Assembly (NCBI GenBank): GCA_900469445.1
Contig: UBXM01000033.1
Span: forward strand, 7,732 to 71,731
Direction: 5' to 3'
DNA: 64,000 bases
Origin: Hyphomicrobiales bacterium
GTDB lineage: Bacteria; Pseudomonadota; Alphaproteobacteria; Rhizobiales; Rhizobiaceae
A model generated the notes under the pieces. It was not told the DNA's origin, did not search any database, and worked only from the letters and a program-made list of their open reading frames with translations. The translations under genes and the position numbers were made by a program. Below are positions 52,342 through 61,061 of the stretch, one piece after another; position 1 is the stretch's first letter; each line of letters opens with the position of its first letter.

Positions 52342-53019
52342 GTGCGCATACTTCTGGTCGAGGATAATCTGGCTTTGGCCGAAGGTCTGCAGGCCATCCT
52401 GCGTGGCAGCGGTTACGTCGTCGATTTCGTCGCCGATGGTGCCTCTGCGGAAGCAGCCGCCGCCGCTCAGGCCTACGATCTGGTCATCCTCGATCTGAAC
52501 TTGCCGGAAATGGATGGTCTCGACGTGCTGCGCGCCATGCGTGCCCGGCAGAACCGTGCCGCCGTGATGATCCTGACCGCACGGGGACTGCCGGAAGAAC
52601 GGGTGCGCGGGCTCGATCTCGGCGCTGACGACTACATGATCAAACCCTTCGATGTACCGGAATTCGAAGCGCGTATCCGCGTTCTGCTCCGCCGCCAGGC
52701 AGGCCTGCGCAGTTCGGTGATCAGCCATGGCGGCGTTACCTTCGATCTGACATCGCGCACCTTTTCCTGCAGCGGCACGCCGCTCGACATTCCCGCCCGC
52801 GAGATCGCGCTTCTCGAACTGCTGTTTTTGAGAATGGGAAAAGTCGTCTCCAAGGAAGCGATCGTCGCCTCGCTCACCGGCTTCGATGACGACCTGTCGG
52901 CCAATGCGATTGAACAATATGTAAGCCGGCTAAGAAAAAGACTGGTGCCGCATGGCCTGACCGTTAAAACCGCCCGTGGCATCGGTTATTATCTCGAAGC
53001 CGCGAGCGCCGCGCCATGA
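52342..53019 (+). CDS. TctD-like OmpR-family response regulator
   Basis: The 225-residue protein has a receiver domain (Asp51 in VILDLNLPEMDG) and an OmpR/PhoB winged-helix output (about 125-220, ending SRLRKRL and the TVKTARGIGYYLE wing). The start is GTG with GGGGGAA upstream. It overlaps the sensor-kinase gene by 4 nt. Similarity to TctD and the presence of tctCBA next door suggest control of tricarboxylate uptake. Confidence 0.9.
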   Translation: MRILLVEDNLALAEGLQAILRGSGYVVDFVADGASAEAAAAAQAYDLVILDLNLPEMDGLDVLRAMRARQNRAAVMILTARGLPEERVRGLDLGADDYMIKPFDVPEFEARIRVLLRRQAGLRSSVISHGGVTFDLTSRTFSCSGTPLDIPAREIALLELLFLRMGKVVSKEAIVASLTGFDDDLSANAIEQYVSRLRKRLVPHGLTVKTARGIGYYLEAASAAP

Positions 53020-54410
53020 TGGGTGCTGCCTCCAGTGCCTATTCCCTGCGTCGCCGTCTGCTTGCCTGGCTGCTGGTTTCCACGGCCGCGATCGGCGCGA
53101 TCGCCATGGTCGATACCTGGGACGAGGCGATCGATACCGCCAACGAGGTTTCCGACCGCGTGCTTGCCGGATCGGCACTTGCCATTGCCGAGCGGGTGAT
53201 CGTCTCGGAAGATGGTTCGCTGCAGGTCGATATTCCCTATGTCGCGCTGGAAATGCTGACATCGGCTGCGCAGGACAGGGTTTTCTACCGCGTCGACGGG
53301 CCGCCCGGCACATTCGTCACCGGCTACCAGAACCTGCCATCGATCCAGCGACGCGAGGGGCAGGCGGCGGCCTTCGGTGATGCCGTCTTTCGCGGCGAGC
53401 CGATCCGGGTGGCGGCACTGGCGCGCTCGGCCTCGACCGGCATCAATTCCGTCCCCTTCACCGTCACTGTGGCCGAAACCACCATTGCCCGCCAGCAGCT
53501 GACCCATGCGATCCTGCTGCGCTCGGCCTTGCGTATTCTTTTCATGATTCTCGGCGCAGCAGTGATTGTCTGGGTCGCTGTCACGCTGTCGCTTCGGCCG
53601 CTTTACCGTTTCAGCGAGGCGCTGTCGCAGCGTAGCCCCGATGACCTGCACCCGATCACCGAACGGGTCCCGAACGAGGTGCAGGGACTGGTCGACACGG
53701 TCAATTCCTTCATGGTGCGGCTCGAGGGTGCGCTCGATGCGCTGCGCCACTTCACCGGTAACGCCGGGCACCAATTGCGCACCCCGCTCGCTATCGTCCG
53801 CACCCAGCTGACGCTTGCCAGACGGTCGGATGATCTCGGAGAAGTCCAGCAGGCGGCAGAAAAGGCGGATGAAGCCGTCGGCGACGCCGAGCGTATCCTG
53901 GCGCAGCTCCTCCTCATGGCGCGCATCGATGCGGCGGCACGCTCGGCGGCCATGCGGCAGCTGGATCTGGTCGATCTGGCCCGCGCAGTCACCGCCGAAC
54001 ATGTGCCGCGTGCGGCCGAAGCCGGTATCGATCTCGGTTTCGAAGGAGAGGGGGAGGTGATGGCCATCGTCGAACCAATCCTGATCGGCGAACTGGTGAA
54101 AAATCTGGTTTCCAACGCGCTGCTTTATGCGGGGGCAGGCGCCGAGGTGACGGTGCGTGTGGGGAGCGAGCAGGGCGCGGCCTTTGTCGAGGTCGAGGAT
54201 AATGGCCCGGGCATCCCGCTTGAACGCCGCGAAACCGTACTGAGGCGCTTCGAACGCGGCGATGCAAGCGGGCAGGGGCGGCCTGGAACCGGGCTTGGCC
54301 TTCCGATCGTCGACGAAATCGCGCGGCTGCACGGTGCGAGCCTCGGCCTTGAAGATGGTGCTGGAGGTCGTGGCTTGAAGGTGCGGGTTAGCTTTCCTGC
54401 TCTGGCTTGA
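53016..54410 (+). CDS. TctE-like sensor histidine kinase
   Basis: The 464-residue kinase has TM1 (about 12-33), a periplasmic TctE-N type sensor (about 34-165), TM2 (about 166-192), a HAMP region and the H box with His252 (NAGHQLRTPLAI). The catalytic domain has the N box (LVKNLVSNALLY), VEDNGPGIP and GRPGTGLGLPIV. It would sense a periplasmic ligand and phosphorylate the partner regulator. Confidence 0.91.
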   Translation: MMGAASSAYSLRRRLLAWLLVSTAAIGAIAMVDTWDEAIDTANEVSDRVLAGSALAIAERVIVSEDGSLQVDIPYVALEMLTSAAQDRVFYRVDGPPGTFVTGYQNLPSIQRREGQAAAFGDAVFRGEPIRVAALARSASTGINSVPFTVTVAETTIARQQLTHAILLRSALRILFMILGAAVIVWVAVTLSLRPLYRFSEALSQRSPDDLHPITERVPNEVQGLVDTVNSFMVRLEGALDALRHFTGNAGHQLRTPLAIVRTQLTLARRSDDLGEVQQAAEKADEAVGDAERILAQLLLMARIDAAARSAAMRQLDLVDLARAVTAEHVPRAAEAGIDLGFEGEGEVMAIVEPILIGELVKNLVSNALLYAGAGAEVTVRVGSEQGAAFVEVEDNGPGIPLERRETVLRRFERGDASGQGRPGTGLGLPIVDEIARLHGASLGLEDGAGGRGLKVRVSFPALA

Positions 54411-54420
54411 ACGAGCCGTA

Positions 54421-54576
54421 GCCCCTCATCCGGCTGCCGCCACCTTCTCCCCGTAAACGGGGAGAAGGACGCAAGGAGCAACCTCCTCAGTCTTCCGCGA
54501 AGTTGATTAGGGCAAGTTCCCTCTCCTCGCTTGCGGGGAGAGGTGGAGCGCAGCTTGCTGCGCTCTGCGTGAGGGG
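54421..54576. repeat. Rhizobial palindromic intergenic repeat, copy B
   Basis: Same family as copy A, in the same orientation. It begins GCCCCTCATCCGGCTGCCGC and ends GCGTGAGGGGC. Inner hairpins are CTTCTCCCCGTAAACGGGGA and CTCTCCTCGCTTGCGGGGAG. An extra small stem, GAGCGCAGC..GCTGCGCTC (54544-54566), is present in this copy. It lies between the convergent sensor-kinase and nagA genes. Confidence 0.85.
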
Positions 54577-54590
54577 CAGCCACTGGCGCC

Positions 54591-55748
54591 TTAAGCCTGA
54601 TAAACGCTGACGCCGCCGATCCACGTGCTCTGCGTATGAAGGCTGGCATCCAGCACCACGAAATCGGCATCGAATCCCGGATTCAGCGATCCCTTCTTAT
54701 CCGCAATCTGGACGGCATCAGCCGGATAGGTCGACGCCATCCGCAGTGCTTCTTCGAGCGGCAGTTCGAGCGTTTCGTGAACCAGCCGCACGCAGGCAGC
54801 CATGTCGATATCGGCGCCGGCAAGCGTGCCGTCCGCAAGCGTCAGGCGACCGTCGTGGCGCAGGATTTCCCGGCCGTTGAGAGTAAACGATGTCATGTCG
54901 GTGCCGATCGGCGACATGGCGTCGGTGACGAGAAAGATCTTTCCCGGCCCGTTCTTGGCGCGCAGCGCTGCCGCCATTGCTGCCGGATGCACATGGATAC
55001 CGTCTGCGATCAGACCGGCATGCAGGTTTCTCGTGTCGAGCGCCGCGCCGACCATGCCCGGCTCGCGATGACCGAGCGGGCTCATCGCGTTGAACAGATG
55101 GGTGACAGTCCGGGCGCCTGCCGTGGCATAGAGGCGCGCGGTATCGTAATTGGCTTCCGTGTGGCCGAGGCTGACGGTGATGCCGGCGCGCGCGAGCGTG
55201 TTGACCTGTTCGGGAGACACGCTTTCCGGCGCGATCGTCACCATCAGCGCATCGAGCGCCTCGCCGCAGGAAAGGATCAGCTCCAGATCCTCATCTTCCA
55301 TCGGTCGGATCAGCGCCGGATCATGCGCGCCCTTGCGGGCAAGCGAAAGATGCGGGCCTTCCAGATGCAGGCCGAGAAAACCCGCAACGCCCTGGTTCTT
55401 AGCCTCGATCCCGGCCTCGACCGTGCGGCTGGTGATCTCGAACGTGTCGGTAATCAGCGTCGGCAAAAGCGCCGTTGTGCCGAATTTGGCATGCGCCGCG
55501 CAGATCGTTGCGATGCCTTCGACCGTAGGCTCCTCATTGAGAAGCACCCCACCGCCGCCATTCACCTGCAGATCGATAAAACCGGGTGCGATGATCTCGC
55601 CACCCTCGATCGTTTCCATGTCCGCAGAGAGCAGATCGACCGGAAGAATGCCGGTGATCTTGCCGCCTTCGAAAACAACGGCGGCATCCTCATGCCAGTC
55701 CGAGCCGTCGAAGATGCGCTTGCCGATGAGAGCCTTTTGCTGGGTCAT
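54591..55748 (-). CDS. nagA: N-acetylglucosamine-6-phosphate deacetylase
   Basis: The 385-residue amidohydrolase converts GlcNAc-6-P to GlcN-6-P and acetate. Motifs are APGFIDLQVNGGGG (about 54-67), the metal-binding HLEGPHL (about 127), HLFNAMSPLGHREPG (about 197) and VTDAMSPIG with the catalytic Asp (about 274). The start overlaps the SIS gene stop by 4 nt. It is the last gene of the leftward amino-sugar operon. Confidence 0.95.
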   Translation of the reverse strand: MTQQKALIGKRIFDGSDWHEDAAVVFEGGKITGILPVDLLSADMETIEGGEIIAPGFIDLQVNGGGGVLLNEEPTVEGIATICAAHAKFGTTALLPTLITDTFEITSRTVEAGIEAKNQGVAGFLGLHLEGPHLSLARKGAHDPALIRPMEDEDLELILSCGEALDALMVTIAPESVSPEQVNTLARAGITVSLGHTEANYDTARLYATAGARTVTHLFNAMSPLGHREPGMVGAALDTRNLHAGLIADGIHVHPAAMAAALRAKNGPGKIFLVTDAMSPIGTDMTSFTLNGREILRHDGRLTLADGTLAGADIDMAACVRLVHETLELPLEEALRMASTYPADAVQIADKKGSLNPGFDADFVVLDASLHTQSTWIGGVSVYQA

Positions 55749-56767
55749 AGCGTTTCCGTGACCTTCTTCAGAGCCGCAGGCTGGTCGGGATCAAAACCTT
55801 TCGAGCGCGACCATGCCTCGACGAAACCGTAGAAGGGTACGATCAGGGCAAGCGCATCGGTCAGCGGATGGGCGGTGGCGACGAAAGGCAGCTTGTTGGC
55901 GGCCTTCACCTCGCCGGAGGTCGCAAAGGCCAGCGCCCGTTTGCCGGCAAGGCTGTCGACGATCTCGACGATGGAAGCCTCGGCTGCATCACGCGCGGCA
56001 AAGGCCAGCACCGGGAATTTGTCTTCCACCAAAGCTACCGGACCATGCAGCACTTCGGCCGCGGAATAGGCCTCGGCATGCATGTTGGAAGTTTCCTTGA
56101 ATTTCAGTGCCGCTTCGCTGGCAATCGCCAGCGCCGGGCCGCGGCCGAGCATGTAGAGCGATTCCGCATCGCCGAGTTGGCCGGCGAACTCGCTCCAGTC
56201 GAGCGTGACGGCTTTTGCCAGATGGTCCGGCAGGGCGCGAACCGCAGCCTTGAGCGCATCGTCGCCCGTCCATTCCGATAGAAGCGCGAGGCCCGCGACG
56301 ATGGAGTTGACGAAGGATTTTGTTGCCGCCACGGCAAGTTCGGGACCGGCATTAATATCGACGGCATGAAGCGAGGCTTTAGTGATCGGCGAAGGAAGCG
56401 TGTTGGTGAGCGCCACCGTCACCGCACCGCTCTTGGTCGCCGCTTCAGCCATGGCAACGATATCCGGGCTTTTGCCGGACTGCGAGATGGCGATTGCCGC
56501 GCCGCCGCCAAGCTTGAGGTCGGCGCCATAGATCGAGGCGAGCGATGGTCCGAGGGAAGCGACCGGCCGTCCGGCCGTCAGTTCGATCGCGTATTTGATG
56601 AAGGTTGCGGCGTGATCGGAAGAGCCGCGTGCGATCGTCACCAGAAACGCCGGGTCCTTTTCGCGAAGTGCCTGACCCGCCTTGGCAAGGTCGGCAGCCG
56701 ATCGGTCGAGCAGCCGAGCTGCTGCTTCCGGTATCTCGTTGATCTCCTGGCGCATATGGGTCAGCAT
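55745..56767 (-). CDS. SIS-domain glucosamine-6-phosphate deaminase/isomerase (NagB-II type)
   Basis: The 340-residue protein has two SIS domains without the glutaminase part of GlmS. Sugar-phosphate binding residues are visible in ARGSSDHAATFIKY and ISQSGKSPDIVA. The C-terminal FDPDQPAALKKVTETL resembles the GlmS end. Proteins of this type next to nagA act as GlcN-6-P deaminases giving fructose-6-P and ammonia. GAGGA lies 8 nt before the ATG. It overlaps nagA and follows the GntR gene by 18 bp. Confidence 0.88.
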   Translation of the reverse strand: MLTHMRQEINEIPEAAARLLDRSAADLAKAGQALREKDPAFLVTIARGSSDHAATFIKYAIELTAGRPVASLGPSLASIYGADLKLGGGAAIAISQSGKSPDIVAMAEAATKSGAVTVALTNTLPSPITKASLHAVDINAGPELAVAATKSFVNSIVAGLALLSEWTGDDALKAAVRALPDHLAKAVTLDWSEFAGQLGDAESLYMLGRGPALAIASEAALKFKETSNMHAEAYSAAEVLHGPVALVEDKFPVLAFAARDAAEASIVEIVDSLAGKRALAFATSGEVKAANKLPFVATAHPLTDALALIVPFYGFVEAWSRSKGFDPDQPAALKKVTETL

Positions 56768-56785
56768 CGCGTAATCCTCGAATTG

Positions 56786-57550
56786 TCAGTTTTCTCCGAG
56801 CGAAAGCTCGGCCACGAAATCATAGGCGTCGCCGCGGTAAAGCGAGCGTGTCAGCTCCACCACCCGGCCGGATGCCAGATAGGAAACCCGCTCGATCGAA
56901 AGCCCGGCGGCATCGATCGGCACTTCCAGAAGTCCGGCATCGATCTTCTTCAAGTTGGTGGCGGAAATGCGCTGGATGGCGCGCACCGGTCGCGCCTGCT
57001 TTTTCTCCAGTTCGGCATAAAGCGAACCCGAAAGCGAGGTCGGATCGGGCAGGAACTCGGCGGAAATACTGGCCCGTTCGATGGCAAGCGGCATGTCGTT
57101 GCCGAAACGCAGGCGGCCGATCCGCGCCACCATCGTGCCGGGAGCCAGACCCAGCATCATCATCTCTTCCGGCGACGGATGAAACAGCCCGCGTTCCAGC
57201 CATTCGGAACGGGAAATGAGGCCGCGCCGCGCCATGTCCTCGGTAAACGAGGTAAGCTTGGTGAGCGGCTGCTCCACCCGCGACAACGGCTTGACGACGA
57301 ATGTGCCGGACCCGTGCTTGCGCGTGAGCAACCCGTCCCTGACGAGATCGTCGACCGCCTTGCGCACCGTCACACGGCTGACATTTGCATAATCGGCAAG
57401 ATCGCGTTCGGCCGGCAGCGCATCGCCGTGACCGAGCTTGCCGGAAAGAATGGCCTCTTCGAGGCTCTGGCGCAGTTTCAGGTAAAGCGGTCCCGAACCT
57501 GCCGATTGCAGACCGTCGAGCGGCAGGATGGCGGTCAGTGTGTCGCTCAT
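56786..57550 (-). CDS. GntR/HutC-family regulator of the amino-sugar locus
   Basis: The 254-residue regulator has an N-terminal winged helix (GDALPAERDLADYANVSRVT, about 43-62) and a C-terminal UTRA ligand domain (about 95-245). NagR/DasR-type members sense GlcN-6-P or GlcNAc-6-P. It overlaps the kinase gene by 4 nt inside the operon and probably binds the paired operators at 58451 and 58599, controlling both divergent units. Confidence 0.9.
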   Translation of the reverse strand: MSDTLTAILPLDGLQSAGSGPLYLKLRQSLEEAILSGKLGHGDALPAERDLADYANVSRVTVRKAVDDLVRDGLLTRKHGSGTFVVKPLSRVEQPLTKLTSFTEDMARRGLISRSEWLERGLFHPSPEEMMMLGLAPGTMVARIGRLRFGNDMPLAIERASISAEFLPDPTSLSGSLYAELEKKQARPVRAIQRISATNLKKIDAGLLEVPIDAAGLSIERVSYLASGRVVELTRSLYRGDAYDFVAELSLGEN

Positions 57551-58434
57551 GCGCGCATCTCCGCCTTGTCCGCATAAGCCTGCACCGCCAGCTCGACGGC
57601 ACCCGTCAGCGCATCGGCGCGAGGCTCGGAGAGACGTACCCGGTGCCGTTCTGCGAGATAGGGCGGATAAAGCGGGGCCAGACCGCCGAGCAGGCAGAGC
57701 TTGCCCTTGGCTCCGGTAACGGCGCTGACAGCATCGAGCGCTTCGTCGACACCGCTTGCGCCGGTTTTCAGAATCCGCAGCGCGGTCTCATCGTTCAGGC
57801 CTGCAAATTCGAATACCTTAGGCGTATAGCGACCGAAATCGCCCGGTTTTGCCAGCCGTGCGAAATCGACGATTAGTTCGGGATTGCCATCGAACTCCTG
57901 AAGGATAGCGTCACTCAGAGGGCTTTTCGGCCGGATATTGTCGACGGCGAGCAGCGTTTCCTGCAGCGCCAGCTGGCCGAGCCTTGCGCCGCTGCCGAGA
58001 TCGCTGACCTGAAAACCCCAGCCGGCTATCGATTTGAACTGGCCCTTGTCGCGGATGATATAGACGGTTCCGGTTCCGACGATGCCGATCGCACCATCCT
58101 CATTGCCGATCGCCCCCTGCAAGGCGATGACGCCATCGGAAACGATCTGCGAAGCCTTGAAGGGCAGCCGTGCCGTCACATAACCGACGGCATCGCCGAC
58201 ATTGTTGCCGGCTAGCCCGAGAATGGCCGATGCTGAACCCAGATCCGGCGTCAGTCCCGCGTCCTCGAAGGCAAGCCGTGCCGCCTCGGTAATATGCTTG
58301 AGGGCCGTATCGGGATCGGTCAGGATGTTGGACGCACCGCTCTTTCCGCGGCCGAGCATGGTGCCGGCATTGTTGGCCAGCGCTGCCCGGCAGCTAGTTC
58401 CGCCGCCATCTATCCCGAGAATGTAGCCCGTCAT
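57547..58434 (-). CDS. BadF/BcrA-family amino-sugar kinase
   Basis: The 295-residue ASKHA-fold kinase opens with the phosphate-1 motif ILGIDGGGTSCRAAL and has GIVGTGTVYI and GWGFQVSDLGSGARLG. Family members phosphorylate GlcNAc, glucosamine or N-acetylmuramate. Next to murQ and nagA, phosphorylation of imported MurNAc or GlcNAc is the likely role. It leads the leftward operon; GGAGG is 5 nt before the ATG. Confidence 0.87.
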   Translation of the reverse strand: MTGYILGIDGGGTSCRAALANNAGTMLGRGKSGASNILTDPDTALKHITEAARLAFEDAGLTPDLGSASAILGLAGNNVGDAVGYVTARLPFKASQIVSDGVIALQGAIGNEDGAIGIVGTGTVYIIRDKGQFKSIAGWGFQVSDLGSGARLGQLALQETLLAVDNIRPKSPLSDAILQEFDGNPELIVDFARLAKPGDFGRYTPKVFEFAGLNDETALRILKTGASGVDEALDAVSAVTGAKGKLCLLGGLAPLYPPYLAERHRVRLSEPRADALTGAVELAVQAYADKAEMRA

Positions 58435-58450
58435 TGGTACCTCCGCAGCG

Positions 58451-58470
58451 ATGATACCAAAAAAATACCA
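58451..58470. promoter_or_regulatory. Operator 1, kinase side
   Basis: ATGATACCAAAAAAATACCA lies 16 bp upstream of the kinase start. It is the reverse complement of operator 2 at 19 of 20 positions. TACCA is repeated at an 11-bp period, and a third TACCA follows at 58473-58477. The GntR regulator encoded in the operon is the likely ligand. Confidence 0.65.
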
Positions 58471-58598
58471 TTTACCAAGAGCGAAATGGTCGGAACGCGA
58501 AAATCGACGATAATTGCCCGATTTCCTTAACGTTTTAGCTGGCGTGAAGGGAGATGCAGCCGTTGCTGGTAACTATTATTAATTTCCCGCTGGACAAT

Positions 58599-58618
58599 TG
58601 GTATTTTTTTGGCATCAT
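58599..58618. promoter_or_regulatory. Operator 2, murQ side
   Basis: TGGTATTTTTTTGGCATCAT lies 21 bp before the murQ start and mirrors operator 1 in inverted orientation. The two sites are 128 bp apart, close enough for separate binding or looping. Each sits just before the start codon, consistent with repression at initiation. Confidence 0.65.
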
Positions 58619-58639
58619 TTTGATCTGAGGGAGAAGCGG

Positions 58640-59554
58640 ATGAGCCAACAAGCCACCGAAGCAAGGCATGGGAAAGCGAAAGGGCTCGATACGCGAGCGC
58701 CGGAGGAGATACTTGCGCTTCTGGCATCCGGTCAGCAGGACGCGGCCCGCGCGGTTGATGCCGCCATTCCGGCTTTGGCGGAAGCTGCTGAGTTGGTCGC
58801 TGATGCCCTTCGCTCGGGGGCTCAGCTTATCTATGCTGCTGCCGGCAGTTCGGGCCTGATGGCCATGGCCGATGCGCTGGAGCTTCCGGGAACCTATGGC
58901 ATTCCCCGAGAGCAGATCGTGCTGCTTCTGGCTGGCGGACTGTCGAGCCTCGGCGATATGCCGGGCGCGCCGGAAGACGATGTCGCTCTCGCTGAAAAGG
59001 ACGCCTTAGTCATAACAGAAGGCGATTGCGTTCTCGCCGTATCCGCAAGCGGCTCCACCCCTTATGTCCTGAAGATCGCCGAAATCGCCCGCAGCCGTGG
59101 CGCGAAGGTGGTGGCGATCGCCAACAATCCGGGTGCCCGCCTGTTCGAAGGCGCGGATGTTTCCGTATTGCTCGAGACGCCGCCGGAAGTGATCGCCGGC
59201 TCGACGCGCATGGGTGCCGGCACGGCCCAGAAGCTGGCCTTCAACATGTTGTCGACGCTTGCCGCCATCAGGCTTGGCCATGTGCATGATGGCCATATGG
59301 TCAATCTGTGTGCCGATAATGAAAAACTGCGCATCCGCGCCGCCGGCATGGTGGCCGAGATTGCCGGCATCGGTTTCGACGAGGCCCGTGAATTGTTTGG
59401 CCGGGCGGATGGCTCGGTCAAGGTCGCCGTGTTGCTGGCCGCAGGTGCCGCCGATGCGGATGCCGCAAGAGAATTGCTAGATCGTTCCGGACAAGTGTTG
59501 AGGAAAGCACTGACGGAACTGGATGTGACGGAAAATACCGTGAAATGCGCTTAA
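58640..59554 (+). CDS. murQ: N-acetylmuramic acid 6-phosphate etherase
   Basis: The 304-residue SIS-fold lyase cleaves the lactyl ether of MurNAc-6-P to give GlcNAc-6-P and D-lactate. Glu81 (DALELPGTY) and Glu112 (GAPEDD) match the catalytic pair of E. coli MurQ. Other markers are AAGSSGLMAMAD, ISASGSTPY-like VSASGSTPYVL and STRMGAGTAQKL. The ATG at 58640 has GAGGGAG upstream. It starts the rightward unit, and its product feeds NagA across the divergent promoter. Confidence 0.93.
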   Translation: MSQQATEARHGKAKGLDTRAPEEILALLASGQQDAARAVDAAIPALAEAAELVADALRSGAQLIYAAAGSSGLMAMADALELPGTYGIPREQIVLLLAGGLSSLGDMPGAPEDDVALAEKDALVITEGDCVLAVSASGSTPYVLKIAEIARSRGAKVVAIANNPGARLFEGADVSVLLETPPEVIAGSTRMGAGTAQKLAFNMLSTLAAIRLGHVHDGHMVNLCADNEKLRIRAAGMVAEIAGIGFDEARELFGRADGSVKVAVLLAAGAADADAARELLDRSGQVLRKALTELDVTENTVKCA

Positions 59555-59580
59555 GGGCGCTAACAAACAGGGAGAACATC

Positions 59581-60837
59581 ATGACCCGTCTATTGAAAGG
59601 CATGCTTTTCGCCACGACCATGTTTGCTCCGGCAGGCGCGGTTTTGGCGCAGGATGCATCGCTGACCATCGAAAGCTGGCGCAACGACGACCTGTCGATC
59701 TGGCAGGAAAAGCTGATCCCGGCTTTTGAGGCGAAGAACCCCGGCATCAAGGTGACCTTCGCGCCGATGGCGCCGACCGAATACAATTCCGCCGTCAACG
59801 CCAAGCTGGAAGCCGGTACCGCCGGCGATCTCATCACCTGCCGCCCGTTCGACCTGTCGCTCGCCATGTTCCAGAAGGGCCAGCTCGCGCCGCTGAACGA
59901 TCTCGACGGTATCGGCAATTTCTCCGACACGGCCAAATCCGCCTGGACCACCGACGACGGCAAGACGACCTTTTGCGTGCCAATGGCATCCGTCATCCAC
60001 GGCTTCATCTACAACAAGAAGGCCTTTGAAGAGCTGAAGGTCGAAGTGCCGAAGACCGAAGACGAGTTCTTCGCGCTGCTCGACAAGATCAAGGAAGACG
60101 GCAACTACATCCCGATGGCCATGGGTACCAAGGACCAGTGGGAAGCCGCAACCATGGGCTATTACAATATCGGCCCGAACGACTGGAAGGGCGAGGAAGG
60201 CCGTAAGGCGCTGATCGCCGGCACCCAGAAGCTGACCGACGCCGACTGGGTCGAGCCCTATAAGACGCTCGCCAAGTGGAAGCCCTATCTCGGCGACGGT
60301 TTCGAAGCCCAGACCTATCCGGACAGCCAGAACCTCTTCACCCTTGGCCGCGCCGCCATCTATCCGGCCGGTTCCTGGGAAATCGCGCCGTTCAAGGCGC
60401 AGGCCGATTTCGAAATGGGCGCCTTCCCGCCGCCGGTGAAGAAGGCAGGCGATACCTGCTACATTTCCGACCATAACGACATCGGCATCGGTTTGAACGC
60501 CAAGGGCAAGAACCCGGAAGCGGCGAAGAAATTCCTCGCCTGGGTCGCCTCGCCGGAATTCGCCACGCTTTACGCCAACGCGCTGCCGGGCTTCTTCAGC
60601 CTCAATTCGACGGCGGTGAAGATGGAAGATCCGCTGGCACAGGAATTCGTCTCCTGGCGCCAGAACTGCAAGCCGACCATCCGCCCGAGTGCGGCAATCG
60701 TCGGCCGCGGCCAGCCGAACCTCGATCTGGAAATGTGGCGCGTCTCTGCCAATGTCATCAACGGCACGCAGACCCCGGAACAGGCCGCCGAAGAGACCCA
60801 GAAGGGTCTGGACAGCTGGTACAAGCCGGCGAAGTGA
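59581..60837 (+). CDS. CUT1-family ABC transporter sugar-binding protein
   Basis: The 418-residue protein has a signal peptide (about 1-22, cleavage near LAQ-DA) and the typical family 1 fold start SLTIESWRNDDLSIWQEKLI, with WEIAPFKAQADFEMGAFPPP later. It lies 26 bp after murQ, so it is probably cotranscribed. The ligand is likely an amino sugar or muropeptide-derived sugar. Confidence 0.9.
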   Translation: MTRLLKGMLFATTMFAPAGAVLAQDASLTIESWRNDDLSIWQEKLIPAFEAKNPGIKVTFAPMAPTEYNSAVNAKLEAGTAGDLITCRPFDLSLAMFQKGQLAPLNDLDGIGNFSDTAKSAWTTDDGKTTFCVPMASVIHGFIYNKKAFEELKVEVPKTEDEFFALLDKIKEDGNYIPMAMGTKDQWEAATMGYYNIGPNDWKGEEGRKALIAGTQKLTDADWVEPYKTLAKWKPYLGDGFEAQTYPDSQNLFTLGRAAIYPAGSWEIAPFKAQADFEMGAFPPPVKKAGDTCYISDHNDIGIGLNAKGKNPEAAKKFLAWVASPEFATLYANALPGFFSLNSTAVKMEDPLAQEFVSWRQNCKPTIRPSAAIVGRGQPNLDLEMWRVSANVINGTQTPEQAAEETQKGLDSWYKPAK

Positions 60838-60881
60838 GCACTGGCTGATCGCCTATGCGTTAGGCGATTGCGGCTAAGACT

Positions 60882-61018
60882 GCCCCTCACCCTAACCCTC
60901 TCCCCGTAAACGGGGCGAGGGGACATGGCCAACGCTGCGTTGCGATTGGACGAGAGGTAACGGCATATCTCCTTCTCCCCGCAAGCGGGGAGAAGGTGGC
61001 GGCAGTCGGATGAGGGGC
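60882..61018. repeat. Rhizobial palindromic intergenic repeat, copy C (reversed)
   Basis: Same family as copies A and B but in the opposite orientation, beginning GCCCCTCACCCTAACCCTCT and ending GGCAGTCGGATGAGGGGC. Hairpins are CTCCCCGTAAACGGGGCGAG and CTTCTCCCCGCAAGCGGGGA. It sits inside the transport operon between the binding-protein and permease genes, where a stable stem could lower expression of the membrane subunits relative to the binding protein. Confidence 0.85.
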
Positions 61019-61061
61019 CGTCACATCCTCGACCTTGACAGCGAATTACCGGAACCGATCC

